Shown: positions 36,425 through 44,744 of the stretch, piece after piece
How positions within the stretch are numbered: the first letter of the stretch is position 1
Layout: each line of letters opens with the position of its first letter
NCBI RefSeq assembly: GCF_002013375.1
Contig: NZ_MAEW01000007.1
Coordinates: 186,001 to 250,000, forward strand
DNA: 64,000 nucleotides
Direction of reading: 5' to 3'
Source of the DNA: Mycobacterium sp. D16Q13
GTDB lineage: Bacteria; Actinomycetota; Actinomycetes; Mycobacteriales; Mycobacteriaceae
Notes under the pieces: model-generated
The model's input: only the letters and a program-made list of their open reading frames with translations
Databases searched by the model: none
What the model was told of the DNA's origin: nothing
Translations under genes and position numbers: made by a program

Positions 36425-37062
36425 GCTGATACCTCCTGAATAGAGTGCTTCTGGTGCCATTCGGCAGCCGAGCTGGGCAGTGTCCACGTGCTCGGGAGAA
36501 CCATCAGCTTCAAGTTTTTGAGTCGGTCGTCCGTCACGTCGAGTCGGGTTGGGATGCCCACAGCCAGGGCTCCTGCCGCAGCCAGTGCGACTGTGCTCCA
36601 GCGGAATCGGCTGTCCAAGTCCGTTGTGTCGATGCCCGTGAACTTGTCCTTCATCGTCTTCGTGACCGACTCGCGTCCTGCTGTCCCACCGACGAATCGA
36701 CCCAACACCCATTTCACCAAAGTCATCGGGGGGATCTCGCTTACCTTGATATCCGCGTCCACCAGTCGTCGCATGATCTCGCCCGAAAGCATCATGCGCC
36801 GAGGGCCGCTGGGATCCTCGTGGATGGGGTCGCAGAGGGGTTTCATCATCACAACGAGAGCTGGCTTCCCGCTGCGGAGAACAGAATCCAGCACACCCTC
36901 GGCGGTCTGCGTGGTGCGGTGAACGGTAGCCGCGATGCTCCTGTTGCTGTTCGCCGAGGGCGCGGGAACCCACTTCACCAGAGGGATTGGAGAGTCCTCG
37001 GCTATCAGGACAATCGAGCACCCCGAGGTCACAGGGTCAAGTGCGACGACATGCCTGCTCAT
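36421..37062 (-). CDS. RuvC-fold-like protein, catalytic residues partly lost
   Basis: The 213-residue protein starts MSRHVVALDPVTSGCSIVLI, like the first strand of RuvC-type RNase H folds with an Asp. Later, PPMTLVKWVLGRFVGGTAGRESVTKTM matches the RuvC pattern around its Lys-Gly segment, and RFRWSTVALAAAGALAVG corresponds to the final helix where RuvC has DAADALA; the Asp pair is missing. So it may be a DNA-binding relative rather than an active resolvase. It overlaps both neighbours by four bases, directly after the FtsK-like translocase. Confidence 0.45.
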   Translation of the reverse strand: MSRHVVALDPVTSGCSIVLIAEDSPIPLVKWVPAPSANSNRSIAATVHRTTQTAEGVLDSVLRSGKPALVVMMKPLCDPIHEDPSGPRRMMLSGEIMRRLVDADIKVSEIPPMTLVKWVLGRFVGGTAGRESVTKTMKDKFTGIDTTDLDSRFRWSTVALAAAGALAVGIPTRLDVTDDRLKNLKLMVLPSTWTLPSSAAEWHQKHSIQEVSA

Positions 37063-39254
37063 AGTGAATACCCCCCTGCGGATGGTCTTTTCGTCACCGT
37101 GTTCTCCTCTGATTTCTCGGTCTGCTCTTGTTCCTCGACCGACTCGGACTGCTCGTCGGCGGGGATGAGTCCCAGCCGAATCGCTTCCTGACGGATGGCC
37201 TCGCGGCGCTCGATGTCGGTCATTTCGGTGATGTCGGCGGGTGCGGGTACAGGGGGCGTGACAGGGCTTTTAGTGGTCGAGCCCGGTCGGGGTTTCAGCG
37301 TGCCGATCTGTTCTCCGCCCGCCCACTGGTCGCTCAGTGGGTCGAACTTTTCAGCTCCAGCAAGGAGGTTGCCTCCGCTGTCGGTAAGCACGACAACCTC
37401 GGTGTCCGCGATGGTCTCAGCGCCACCCTTACGCCAGTCCGCAGTGGCTTTGATGCCGAGCCTGGGATACAGACTCGGCAGTGAGCCAGCGACTTTCGCG
37501 CTCTGCTCCCAGATGGTGCGAACCTCATCTGAGGGTGCCTTCGCCAACACCACCGAGCCAGGTGAGTAGGAGTAGGGGGTTTGCACCTCCACAACCTGCT
37601 TGCCGACCCTATCGACGTACAACGCACGTCCTGGGTGGGTCAACCGCCCACCGATACGGCGTGCATCATCGCGCAGATTCTCCGGAACGAAGGTTCCCGT
37701 GACAGTGCGCTCCCCTGGCACACCCAGCAAGACAGCAAGGCCGAACTGGTCCTGCAACGACACAGGAATGGTGTCGGCGTAAACGTCCTGCGCGGCGATG
37801 AGCACCACGATCCTTGCTTCCCTGCCCACTCGGATAATCCGTGCCAGCCGTGCCATGAACAGCTCCAGCCCGTTCTTCTTATCCAGCTCGGAGACCTCCG
37901 ATTTCATGGTTCCGAACTCGTCGAGCACGAGGAGGATGCCCGGGTATCGGGCATACGGTTCTGCCGTCGTGCGCTTGGCGATCTTCGCCTCGGCACGACG
38001 CCGCTCCAATTCGGCACACACCTCGGCCACGAGCAGAAGATGCTGCGCGGGCTCGCTACTGACCATCCGCACATTCGGCTGCTCGGCCAAAGCCGCGTAG
38101 TCCGAGCCCTTGCCGTCGCCGAGATAAATCTCCCACCCGCTGAGCCGAAACTGCTCAACAACGCTGCGCACCCACACCGACTTACCGACACCAGGCTGCC
38201 CCGCCGCGATGCAATGCCGAGTGCTGGTGACAGTGGGAGCGATCAGGTTGCCTCGTGCATCCCACCCCACGGGCCAGCGCGCCTCGGGCACCCGACGAAC
38301 GGCGTCATCCACAGTGGCAGCGGGCACAGGCGCCGGAAGCGCAGCCGCGTCGGGAAAGGCACTCGGAGCATCGTCAAAGCGCATCACCACCCCGCCATCG
38401 GCGGTATCCGCGAGTCGCAAATTCGAGGAGTCCATGCCCGCCGCGCGGAACCCATTGCGCAGCAGGTCGAGACCCTTTGTCCACTTCGCCGCGCTCGCAT
38501 TCGAGCTGTGGGAGAACGCCAGCTCCAACCCGTCCTGACCAATCTCAACACCCGCGATGGACGGAATCCCGACCGTGGCGACTTTCCGCTCGACTGCCCC
38601 ATACCGTCCACTGAGTGTCTCCGAGGTCGTCTGCGAGTCCGCGATTCCAGCGCTCTCCGCCAACCTCGCGAACCAGTCGTCATCCCTCAACGTGCCGAGA
38701 ATTCCGTATCGCTGCTGCACGTCCCCGTGCCACAGCTCAGCCACTGTTCTCGCCCACGCCATGAACTCCGCGTCGTCCAACAATGTCGCGTCCAGTCCCG
38801 CGAACACGTCAGGGCAGCTATCGGTCTCGACCAATCCACCGTTTGGTCGCAGCACCGCGAGGGGGCCAGCATCCGAGCGACCAACACCCAACCGCGCGGC
38901 GAGCGCGGGCGGGCACGCAGCGCGCCAGTGCCACACGATCACGCCCGACGCCAAGGCGCGGGTCGCTCCCGTGTACCGCACTACGGGCTGTCCCAACAAA
39001 CGCTTCTCCTCAGCGGCGAATCGCTTGCCGACCTCGGCCACCGCGCGGTCGGCGTCCGCCTGTGCCCGCGCCATGATGGTCTTCACGCGCTCGGCGGTGC
39101 GCTCGCGTTCGGCATCGGCCTGGTCGGCGTCGCGGAGCAGGTCACGGTGCGCGGCTTCCGCCCTGCGGACATCCTGACGCCACATAAATTCATCGCGCGC
39201 GTGTTGCTGACGCGCCTGGGCCGCGCACCGCGCGGCGCGATTCGAGGACGCCAT
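37059..39254 (-). CDS. FtsK/SpoIIIE-like DNA translocase (Tra-like)
   Basis: A 731-residue protein. Residues 1-90 form a charged coiled-coil-like helix (RREEAAH-type, many Ala/Arg/Asp). A middle domain (about 180-298) is shared with the membrane protein at 53452-54834. The ATPase follows: Walker A AAGQPGVGKSVWVRS (about 351-362), GDGKGSDYAAL, Walker B GILLVLDEFG (about 439-448), and VLIAAQDVYADTIP. The C-terminus is Pro/Glu-rich with no clear gamma winged helix. No membrane helix. Such proteins pump double-stranded DNA between actinomycete cells. Start at ATG 39254, sharing a base with the upstream stop (TGATG). Confidence 0.85.
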   Translation of the reverse strand: MASSNRAARCAAQARQQHARDEFMWRQDVRRAEAAHRDLLRDADQADAERERTAERVKTIMARAQADADRAVAEVGKRFAAEEKRLLGQPVVRYTGATRALASGVIVWHWRAACPPALAARLGVGRSDAGPLAVLRPNGGLVETDSCPDVFAGLDATLLDDAEFMAWARTVAELWHGDVQQRYGILGTLRDDDWFARLAESAGIADSQTTSETLSGRYGAVERKVATVGIPSIAGVEIGQDGLELAFSHSSNASAAKWTKGLDLLRNGFRAAGMDSSNLRLADTADGGVVMRFDDAPSAFPDAAALPAPVPAATVDDAVRRVPEARWPVGWDARGNLIAPTVTSTRHCIAAGQPGVGKSVWVRSVVEQFRLSGWEIYLGDGKGSDYAALAEQPNVRMVSSEPAQHLLLVAEVCAELERRRAEAKIAKRTTAEPYARYPGILLVLDEFGTMKSEVSELDKKNGLELFMARLARIIRVGREARIVVLIAAQDVYADTIPVSLQDQFGLAVLLGVPGERTVTGTFVPENLRDDARRIGGRLTHPGRALYVDRVGKQVVEVQTPYSYSPGSVVLAKAPSDEVRTIWEQSAKVAGSLPSLYPRLGIKATADWRKGGAETIADTEVVVLTDSGGNLLAGAEKFDPLSDQWAGGEQIGTLKPRPGSTTKSPVTPPVPAPADITEMTDIERREAIRQEAIRLGLIPADEQSESVEEQEQTEKSEENTVTKRPSAGGYSL

Positions 39255-39586
39255 CACATCCACCTCGGCTCGGAGGCGAGGAACGTCATGGCGGCGCGAA
39301 GCGCCTCGCGCCCTTCAGCTTCCGCGTTCTCCTGGGCGGCACGAACCATGCGCGCCGCGCTGTGCTCGGCGGACGCGAGTTCCTCCCGAGCGTCGAATCG
39401 AGCCGAAGAAAGCTGTCCGGGGCGGGCGGGCACCGAGTAGCTCCGGGAACTCCCAGAGCCCCGAATGGCGAGCCAGATGATGAGCCCCGCGCCCGCCAAC
39501 ATGACGAGACCAATGAGGCTGTACTGACCACCGAGAAGTGAGAAGCCCAGCAGCGCAAGGACTGTAACGCCAATCCACTTGCCCAC
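39254..39586 (-). CDS. Small two-helix membrane protein with coiled tail
   Basis: A 110-residue protein with two N-terminal membrane helices (residues 4-20 and 23-42) and a charged helical cytosolic tail (SARFDAREELASAEHSAARMVRAAQENAEAEGREALRAA). It begins with GTG 39586 behind GGAGGTGAG and is coupled to the translocase gene. Since the translocase itself lacks membrane helices, this protein could anchor it at the membrane; the two adjoining helical tails support that idea without proving it. Confidence 0.6.
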   Translation of the reverse strand: MGKWIGVTVLALLGFSLLGGQYSLIGLVMLAGAGLIIWLAIRGSGSSRSYSVPARPGQLSSARFDAREELASAEHSAARMVRAAQENAEAEGREALRAAMTFLASEPRWM

Positions 39587-39609
39587 TCGGTCTCACCTCC
39601 AAAAGCCAT

Positions 39610-39650
39610 GCTCACGGGCTGGGAGCGCTTGCGCGAGCAGTTCCGTGAGC
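39610..39650 (-). promoter_or_regulatory. Leader hairpin before the translocase operon
   Basis: GCTCACGG (39610-39617) and CCGTGAGC (39643-39650) form a perfect 8-bp stem between promoter and first ribosome binding site of the leftward operon. It could be an RNA structure or an operator. Confidence 0.45.
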
Positions 39651-39659
39651 TATTAACTA

Positions 39660-39687
39660 ATTCTAATCAAAATATTCGCTGTGTCAA
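39660..39687 (-). promoter_or_regulatory. Consensus-like promoter of the translocase operon
   Basis: On the minus strand TTGACA (39687-39682) is followed after 16 bases by TAGAAT (39665-39660). This is close to the housekeeping consensus and lies in the most AT-rich stretch nearby, 74 bp before the first gene of the operon (GTG 39586). Confidence 0.75.
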
Positions 39688-40159
39688 CCCTTGATTTCAC
39701 CAATCCCGGTGTCTACCAGGCTTTCCCGTTACTCTGGCATTAACACCACCGTTTGCTATCTGGTCAGGAACCGCCCGTGAGCTGGGGTTTCGAGGGAAAC
39801 GGGTGACACGAGAAGTTGCGACGACGGTGCATTTCCGCAGGTCAGAAGCTATAGATGCTACTGAGGGTATCAGTAAATCTGACGGGAAAGTCCAGGTCAG
39901 CGGGGGTTCTCATGGGGCCAGGGAGTTCGCCGCGAGTCGGCGTGCCGAGCCGCAGGCTCGGTGCGTCGGGGAGGCTCGGCGGGTGCTGGGGAGGGAGCGG
40001 TGCTTACGAGTGGGTGGTGCGGGTGTCCGAGAGCCGTTATGGCGCTCCAGGATTGGGCGGTCAGAGGTGCTTACGGGCGGGCTTCCAGGACGCTCGGGAG
40101 CGAGGGCTCGGGTGGCTCTCGGATACGTGAAAAAGGGTTCGGGGAAGGGTCAGCGGAAT

Positions 40160-40231
40160 CTTACGGAGCGCCTTACGGCGTGCCTTACGACCCGTCTTAC
40201 GGGGCATCTAACGCACGGCCTTACGGAATGA
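40160..40231. repeat. Six-unit 12-bp direct repeat array (CTTACGG core)
   Basis: CTTACGG or a close variant starts at 40160, 40172, 40184, 40196, 40208 and 40220, exactly every 12 bp. Units 1, 2, 4 and 6 have CTTACGG; unit 3 CTTACGA; unit 5 CTAACGC. The five bases between cores vary, so the core is what is conserved. Exact phasing puts cores on a regularly rotating helix face. Candidates: the TRS/clt-type transfer site of the FtsK-like protein, a binding array for the adjacent HTH membrane protein, or iterons. Confidence 0.8.
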
Positions 40232-40267
40232 GGGGGTGCGGGGTTCCAGCGGTCGGGCAAAGGGGGG

Positions 40268-41188
40268 TCAGGAGGCCAGGCTGAGGGTGTTTCGGCGTTC
40301 CTGCTCGGCCTCGGCCAGCACCCTCGTGATCACGCTGTGGTGGACGCCGAGCCGCTTGGCGATCACGTTCTTTCGGGTCTCGGTCTCCGAGAGTTCGAGG
40401 ATCCTCGCCACGACCCGAGCGGGCTGTCGGACAGACTTGCTCGACACGATCCTCTCGGCCAGCGCGATCACCTCGGGCGCGGTGGTCGGCGCGTCAGCAC
40501 CGCCCTGCGACGCGGCGGAAGGCGCGGGGCGCGGTGCGGGTGGCGCGGACGGAGAAGGTGAGCGCGGCGCCGGAGGCGCGGCGGGCGGCGCGGTTGAAGG
40601 GGTGGAACGCGGCGCGGTGGCGGGCGCGGGACGGTTGCTGACCTGGGGTTGCGCGGCGCGAGTTGGTGGCGCGCCGACTTTGAGCCGAGCCGCGAGCGGG
40701 CTTGTCAAAACGAGACCGCGCGTCGCGCCGAAGACGCTCAAGTCGATTCCGAGGGGCGCGACCCACGCGAGCGCGGCGGGCACTCCGAGCGCGGCGGTGA
40801 AGCCGAAAATTCCGAACGCGCTCCAGCCGAATGTCACCGCGACGACACCCCACACCACGAACTTGAGGAGGGTGTCGGAGCGCTCGGAGCCGAGCATGCG
40901 GCTCAGCGTCGGGAGTCCGTGCACGGCGAGCATCAAGAGGCACGGGGGTGCCGCCGCCCACCCGATAGCGAGCAGTTGGGCGGTTCCGGCTGGAACGGTG
41001 AGCCAGGCATGTCCGATGTTTCCGCAAACACTGAGCATGGTGGCGATGGTGAGCCAGAGCCAGAGAAATCGGCGGTCGGCCTTGAGCGTGTGAGTGACCG
41101 CTTGGTGCTCTGCCTGCTCGGCTTCTCGGCGGGTGAGGATGCTCATGGGAGTCAGTGTTCCTGGGGCTGAAGGCATTTGACTAGTCAC
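40268..41188 (-). CDS. DUF2637/SpdB-like membrane protein with C-terminal HTH
   Basis: The 306-residue protein (GTG 41188; ATG 41176 also possible) has four membrane helices (about residues 40-62, 70-92, 107-128, 132-150). CGNIGHAWLTVP...PPCLLMLAVHGLPTL is the DUF2637 pattern of actinomycete conjugation-spread proteins. A long Ala/Pro/Ser linker leads to a C-terminal helix-turn-helix (RVVARILELSETETRKNVIAKRLGVHHSVITRVLAEAE, about 255-295). It is therefore a membrane-tethered DNA-binding protein, and its gene ends 37 bp from the phased repeat array, which it may bind. Confidence 0.72.
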   Translation of the reverse strand: MTSQMPSAPGTLTPMSILTRREAEQAEHQAVTHTLKADRRFLWLWLTIATMLSVCGNIGHAWLTVPAGTAQLLAIGWAAAPPCLLMLAVHGLPTLSRMLGSERSDTLLKFVVWGVVAVTFGWSAFGIFGFTAALGVPAALAWVAPLGIDLSVFGATRGLVLTSPLAARLKVGAPPTRAAQPQVSNRPAPATAPRSTPSTAPPAAPPAPRSPSPSAPPAPRPAPSAASQGGADAPTTAPEVIALAERIVSSKSVRQPARVVARILELSETETRKNVIAKRLGVHHSVITRVLAEAEQERRNTLSLAS

Positions 41189-41306
41189 TGGGCGTCACGT
41201 CCCCACTGTTGCTCAGCGCTTCCTCGACGACCCGCTGGATGGTCTGACAAGCCAACTGCACGGCGCGCGGGAGCTGCGGGAGATCGGGGTACGGGTCGAT
41301 GGTCAC
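41181..41306 (-). CDS. Very short protein (41 aa) between rep and spdB-like genes
   Basis: GTG 41306 is preceded by AGAGGAG at ideal distance and opens a 41-codon frame (TIDPYPDLPQLPRAVQLACQTIQ...). Its stop overlaps the next gene's GTG start, and it begins ten bases after the replication gene, so it is a link in a coupled chain. No family recognised. A longer frame from 41369 would overlap the replication gene and lacks a ribosome binding site. Confidence 0.5.
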   Translation of the reverse strand: MTIDPYPDLPQLPRAVQLACQTIQRVVEEALSNSGDVTPSD

Positions 41307-41316
41307 GTCAGCTCCT

Positions 41317-43809
41317 CTATTTCCAATACTTGCTTCGGGCTTCCCCGACGTACTTCTTTCGCCGGACATCCAACGTCGTCACGTTGTCGGCTGCGTTCTC
41401 GCCCACCGCGACCTCCGAGGGCTCCTTGGGGTCAGCGCCCGGTGGAGTCCACCCGGGGAACAGGATTTCCCGGAGCGACGTGGCGCTGTCGCCGCTCGAC
41501 CACTCGGCCTGGGGTCGAACGGAAATGTTCGTCACGTCTTTCCCGTTCGAGTCCTTGCGGTCCATCCGCGCACCCGGAATCTGTTCCAACCTCTTGAAGA
41601 ACAAGCTCTTGCTCATCCCCTTGCCCTGTTCGTCGGTGGTCCACGCCTGGAACGCATCGAACAAATTCGTCTTAGTCGCCGGGGCGGGGAAGCTCGGCCA
41701 GGTCTGCAGGTTGATGTTGACCACGGTCGGACCGAAACGCCGCACAGCAGCCGTGTCGGTTCCGGTCGCGGCGGCGGCTTGCTTGGCTTCTTTGGTGGCT
41801 GTCTTGACGCCGACACGGCAGCAGGACGCGATGAAGCGTGCTACGCGGTCGCTCTCGGACGCGAAGTGCTCCGCGACAGACGGATGCACAGGCTCCCAGC
41901 CGGGTCCGCGCTGGAGACGCGCCTGACGCGCTTTAGCGAGCAGCACCAAGATTCCCGGAAGCTCATCCATCAGTTCGTCCTCGATGCCGGGGTTCTCAAA
42001 GCCGAGGTACGTCTTCAAAAACGCCACCGGGACGACCCTGCTGAGGTAGCTCGTTCCCTCGGCGGCGGGAACCGTAGGCAACGTGTTGGCCGACAACATG
42101 AATTGACTGTTCGCCCTGAATGTCAGCATCGCCCCGTACTTCTTGGACGCCGTAATGGGGTCGTCTCCCGTGACCCGCTTGAACGCGCTGAGGTCTGGAA
42201 TGTGATCCTTCGGCAAGTCTGGGCAGACATTCAACGCCCGACCAAACAGTTCGGCGACGGCGAAGCCTCCGCCGCCTTGGCCGTCCGCGAGCTGCTGCAG
42301 TGAGACCGCCGAGACGTTATTTCCGACAAGCTCCTTAGCGATACGCAGCGCCGTGCTCTTGCCAGTCCTGTTGGGACCGAACAGCAACAACGCTTTGCTT
42401 GGCGTGCGCCCTTCGTCGAGGAACTGCGAGAACGCCTCTAGGAACGCGGGCACCTGCTGCGCGCCCACACGGTCTTCCAGCCACGCCTCAAACTTCGAGC
42501 AGGTGGCGTCCGGGTTCCATTCGACGGCGACCTGGCGGATGGACTGGAACTTCGAAGCGTGCGGATGCAGGGTCAGCGTGGTCAGGTCCACCATTCCATT
42601 GCGGCAGTTCAGCATCCCCTTGAACGGGGTGCGGTCGGGCAACACCCGGCGATGCCGGATGCACAGCGTCAGCGCCGCCGCCTCGACGGTCGCCAGCCGC
42701 TGCAACGAGAACTTGTCGCCCAGCAGCGAGAGGACCACCGCCGTGAACGCGGCACGTCCGGTGTGCCAGACACCACGTGAATAGACCGTCAAGGCACCGC
42801 CGTCATCGGACCCGGTGGCGATAGCGGCGACCTCTGAATCCGGTGCCGAGATGAGTTCGCGGGCCGTCGATTCGGGCTCGAACTCCCCGCTTACCGGGTC
42901 GAACCACATCGAGCCGTCAGCCACCTCACCCGTGACTTTCGGCAGCCCAGCCTCGTCCAAGATGATGTCGCCCAGGTCGAGGTCGGACATCACCTTGGCA
43001 GCGGCCTCACGGCGCGCTGCCGCGTTCTTCTCCCGCAACTCGGCGGCGTGACCGGGGTCGTCCTTTGCGCTCTTGGCCTTCGGGCGACGAGCGGCGGGTC
43101 TTGGCGTCGCCTTGTCCGCCAGGCGTTCCAGTACAGCCGACCTCTTCTCGACGGGCAGCTTCCCGAGATAATCGTCCATGCCCGTTTTCGCGCCGCCAGG
43201 ACATGGGATGAACTTCACCGAGCGCGCCCCGGACAGCGCCAATTTGAGCATTTCACCGCCCTCGTAGACCCTCGGATTCTTCAACGCATCGGCGTCCAGG
43301 GCGATCAGCACGTCACGGTCATCGCAGTACGCGGTGAGTTCCAGCGCCGGCGACCAGTCCCCCGTAGACCACCCGGAGCACCCGGGGATGCCAATCACCG
43401 TAGCCGTGTCACCAAGCGCTGCGGCGACCGAATGACTCTGCTGCTCTCCCTCCACGATCCACACTGCGGCGTCCTCCTCGTCCGCCTCGATGATGAGATT
43501 GTGGTTCGGCGCGTCAGGAGCGGTCTGACTCAAGTACTTGCCGACACCCACGGGCGGGTTGTCGAGTCGCAATCGCCACCGCACCCTGCCGCTGCCGATA
43601 TGGCGACTGCCGAACAGCAGTCCCCGCGAGCTGGTGATGTCGCTGCGCTCGCGGAAGTATTCAGGAAGGTCATGCGTGAGCACGACGGAACGAATGAGCG
43701 GGGCGGGGTCGGAGTCCAGATAGTCGGCCGGGATACCGCGCACCGCCAAGTGATCCCGATGCTCTGAGGTCAGCTCTTGGCCGGGAAGCTCGATGTTGTT
43801 CTCGATCAC
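41317..43809 (-). CDS. Toprim/DUF3854 plus SF3 (D5-type) helicase replication protein
   Basis: An 830-residue replication protein. Residues 115-215 look like a Toprim/DUF3854 primase region (VWIVEGEQQSHSVAAAL with Glu; DVLIALDADALKNP with Asp-x-Asp). A D5-type N-terminal region lies at about 300-440. The superfamily 3 helicase follows with Walker A LLLFGPNRTGKST (475-486) and the Asn of SANTLPTVPAAEG as sensor. Such proteins let actinomycete elements replicate autonomously after excision. Starts GTG 43809, one base after the upstream stop. Confidence 0.85.
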   Translation of the reverse strand: MIENNIELPGQELTSEHRDHLAVRGIPADYLDSDPAPLIRSVVLTHDLPEYFRERSDITSSRGLLFGSRHIGSGRVRWRLRLDNPPVGVGKYLSQTAPDAPNHNLIIEADEEDAAVWIVEGEQQSHSVAAALGDTATVIGIPGCSGWSTGDWSPALELTAYCDDRDVLIALDADALKNPRVYEGGEMLKLALSGARSVKFIPCPGGAKTGMDDYLGKLPVEKRSAVLERLADKATPRPAARRPKAKSAKDDPGHAAELREKNAAARREAAAKVMSDLDLGDIILDEAGLPKVTGEVADGSMWFDPVSGEFEPESTARELISAPDSEVAAIATGSDDGGALTVYSRGVWHTGRAAFTAVVLSLLGDKFSLQRLATVEAAALTLCIRHRRVLPDRTPFKGMLNCRNGMVDLTTLTLHPHASKFQSIRQVAVEWNPDATCSKFEAWLEDRVGAQQVPAFLEAFSQFLDEGRTPSKALLLFGPNRTGKSTALRIAKELVGNNVSAVSLQQLADGQGGGGFAVAELFGRALNVCPDLPKDHIPDLSAFKRVTGDDPITASKKYGAMLTFRANSQFMLSANTLPTVPAAEGTSYLSRVVPVAFLKTYLGFENPGIEDELMDELPGILVLLAKARQARLQRGPGWEPVHPSVAEHFASESDRVARFIASCCRVGVKTATKEAKQAAAATGTDTAAVRRFGPTVVNINLQTWPSFPAPATKTNLFDAFQAWTTDEQGKGMSKSLFFKRLEQIPGARMDRKDSNGKDVTNISVRPQAEWSSGDSATSLREILFPGWTPPGADPKEPSEVAVGENAADNVTTLDVRRKKYVGEARSKYWK

Positions 43810-43810
43810 T

Positions 43811-44485
43811 TCAGTCCTCGCTCTCGAAATCAGCGGGTGGGGTCGAAAGGGGTGTCAGGTCAATCGGCGTACCCGAGGCCACGGACTCCAGCACACTGTC
43901 GTGCTGGCCCAGCGGGAAGCCGATTTCGGTCAACATCACCGACAGCGCATCGGCGAAGCTGCGATGCTCGTCGGCGCGCAAGCTCAACGCCATCATGCGG
44001 ATTTGAGCGATAGCAGCAGCCAAATCCGTGAGCTGCTCGTCCGCGTCCGGCGGACGGAAAGTCGGAATGTGAAGGGTCTCGAAACGGTCAACAGCTTCGT
44101 TCCATGCTCCCTGCACCAGGACGGTCAGGGACTCTCGCAGATATGGGTCGGTGGGGTCAGTAGAGCCAATGACCCGACGCATGTCGGCATCGAGCCGCCG
44201 TGACGAACGACCAAGGCGCGGATACTCCTCCAGGTACTCGATGATGGTTTCGAGCGTCACGGAAGTCTGGATAAGCTGGTGCAGCGGGCGCAGCCAGCAG
44301 TGGACATGCTCCAGAATCTCGAACGCCAGCCGCCCCCAGCTCGTCCGTGATTCCGGAGCAAGCGCTTTCGGCAGCACGGGCAACTCCAGGGCGAGGGAAC
44401 GCAATTCCGAGCGGGGCGCGAAGGCCAGAGTTGCGAGAGGGCTGATTTCCCTGGATTCCAGTGTTACGCTTGAAGAGTCGAACAT
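43811..44485 (-). CDS. Helical hypothetical protein (224 aa) before the replication gene
   Basis: ATG 44485 has AAAGGAG six bases upstream. The product is predominantly helical (RLAFEILEHVHCWLRPLHQLIQTSVTLETIIEYLEEY) and without membrane segments or known motifs. It precedes the replication protein with a one-base gap, so it is probably co-translated with it and may be an accessory replication or copy-control factor. A hairpin separates it from the upstream HTH gene. Confidence 0.6.
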   Translation of the reverse strand: MFDSSSVTLESREISPLATLAFAPRSELRSLALELPVLPKALAPESRTSWGRLAFEILEHVHCWLRPLHQLIQTSVTLETIIEYLEEYPRLGRSSRRLDADMRRVIGSTDPTDPYLRESLTVLVQGAWNEAVDRFETLHIPTFRPPDADEQLTDLAAAIAQIRMMALSLRADEHRSFADALSVMLTEIGFPLGQHDSVLESVASGTPIDLTPLSTPPADFESED

Positions 44486-44503
44486 GGTTACTCCTTTTCG
44501 ATG

Positions 44504-44545
44504 GCAGTCCCGACTTCCGTTTCCAGGCGGTGAGGTCGGGACTGC
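44504..44545. terminator. Perfect 11-bp hairpin before the replication operon
   Basis: GCAGTCCCGAC (44504-44514) pairs with GTCGGGACTGC (44535-44545), loop 20 bases, between the HTH gene and the replication operon and directly upstream of its ribosome binding site. On the plus strand a T-run follows; on the minus strand it could attenuate read-through or guard the ribosome binding site. Confidence 0.6.
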
Positions 44546-44558
44546 TGTTTTTGTCGGT

Positions 44559-44744
44559 CTAAGCGGCGTTAGTGGGCAGCGAGTCCACGTACCTGTCGAG
44601 GTCAGAGGTCGTGTATTTCCAGCGGTTCCCATCGCGAACGGCTCGGATTGCGCCCGCACGCCGCAGGTCGTCGAGCCGCCGCACGGTCATATCTAGGTAT
44701 CGGGCGGCACGCTCGCGGTCTCGCAGAGCCAGTACTTCGGTCAT
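44559..44744 (-). CDS. Excisionase-like HTH protein (Xis type)
   Basis: A 61-residue protein: ALRDRERAARYLDMTVRRLDDLRRAGAIRAVRDGNRWKYTTSDLDRYVDSL is a complete MerR/excisionase-type winged helix (HTH_17). Small proteins of this kind serve as directionality factors or repressors in actinomycete integrative elements. AGAAGGGAGA precedes ATG 44744. It lies at the head of the leftward replication/transfer block, with a palindrome 100 bp upstream as a possible operator. Confidence 0.8.
   Translation of the reverse strand: MTEVLALRDRERAARYLDMTVRRLDDLRRAGAIRAVRDGNRWKYTTSDLDRYVDSLPTNAA

Larger units (their letters stand above)
39587..40267. other. 680-bp regulatory region between the two leftward operons
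   Basis: No convincing gene. It holds, from the translocase operon upward: an inverted repeat in the 5' leader (39610-39617/39643-39650), an AT-rich promoter (39660-39687), GC-rich DNA with two CTTACG(A/G) copies (40003-40009, 40070-40076), and the 12-bp-phased repeat array (40160-40226). Open frames on both strands through the array reflect its three-fold periodicity. Confidence 0.6.

Noticed and set aside
37581..39440. 619-codon plus-strand frame opposite the translocase gene
   Set aside because: It is the GC-rich shadow of a gene with clear ATPase motifs; it has no domain of its own.
40061..40207. Minus-strand 48-codon basic frame starting inside the array
   Set aside because: The array extends past its start codon and an in-frame stop interrupts it, so the DNA repeat, not a peptide, appears conserved.
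40155..40231. CRISPR array
   Set aside because: Units are 12 bp with 5-bp spacers; no cas genes and no 25-40 bp repeats occur anywhere in the window.
39803..40284. Plus-strand frames through the 12-bp array, with LTxx or YGxP peptide repeats
   Set aside because: The peptide periodicity follows from the 12-bp DNA period in every frame, and there is no ribosome binding site.
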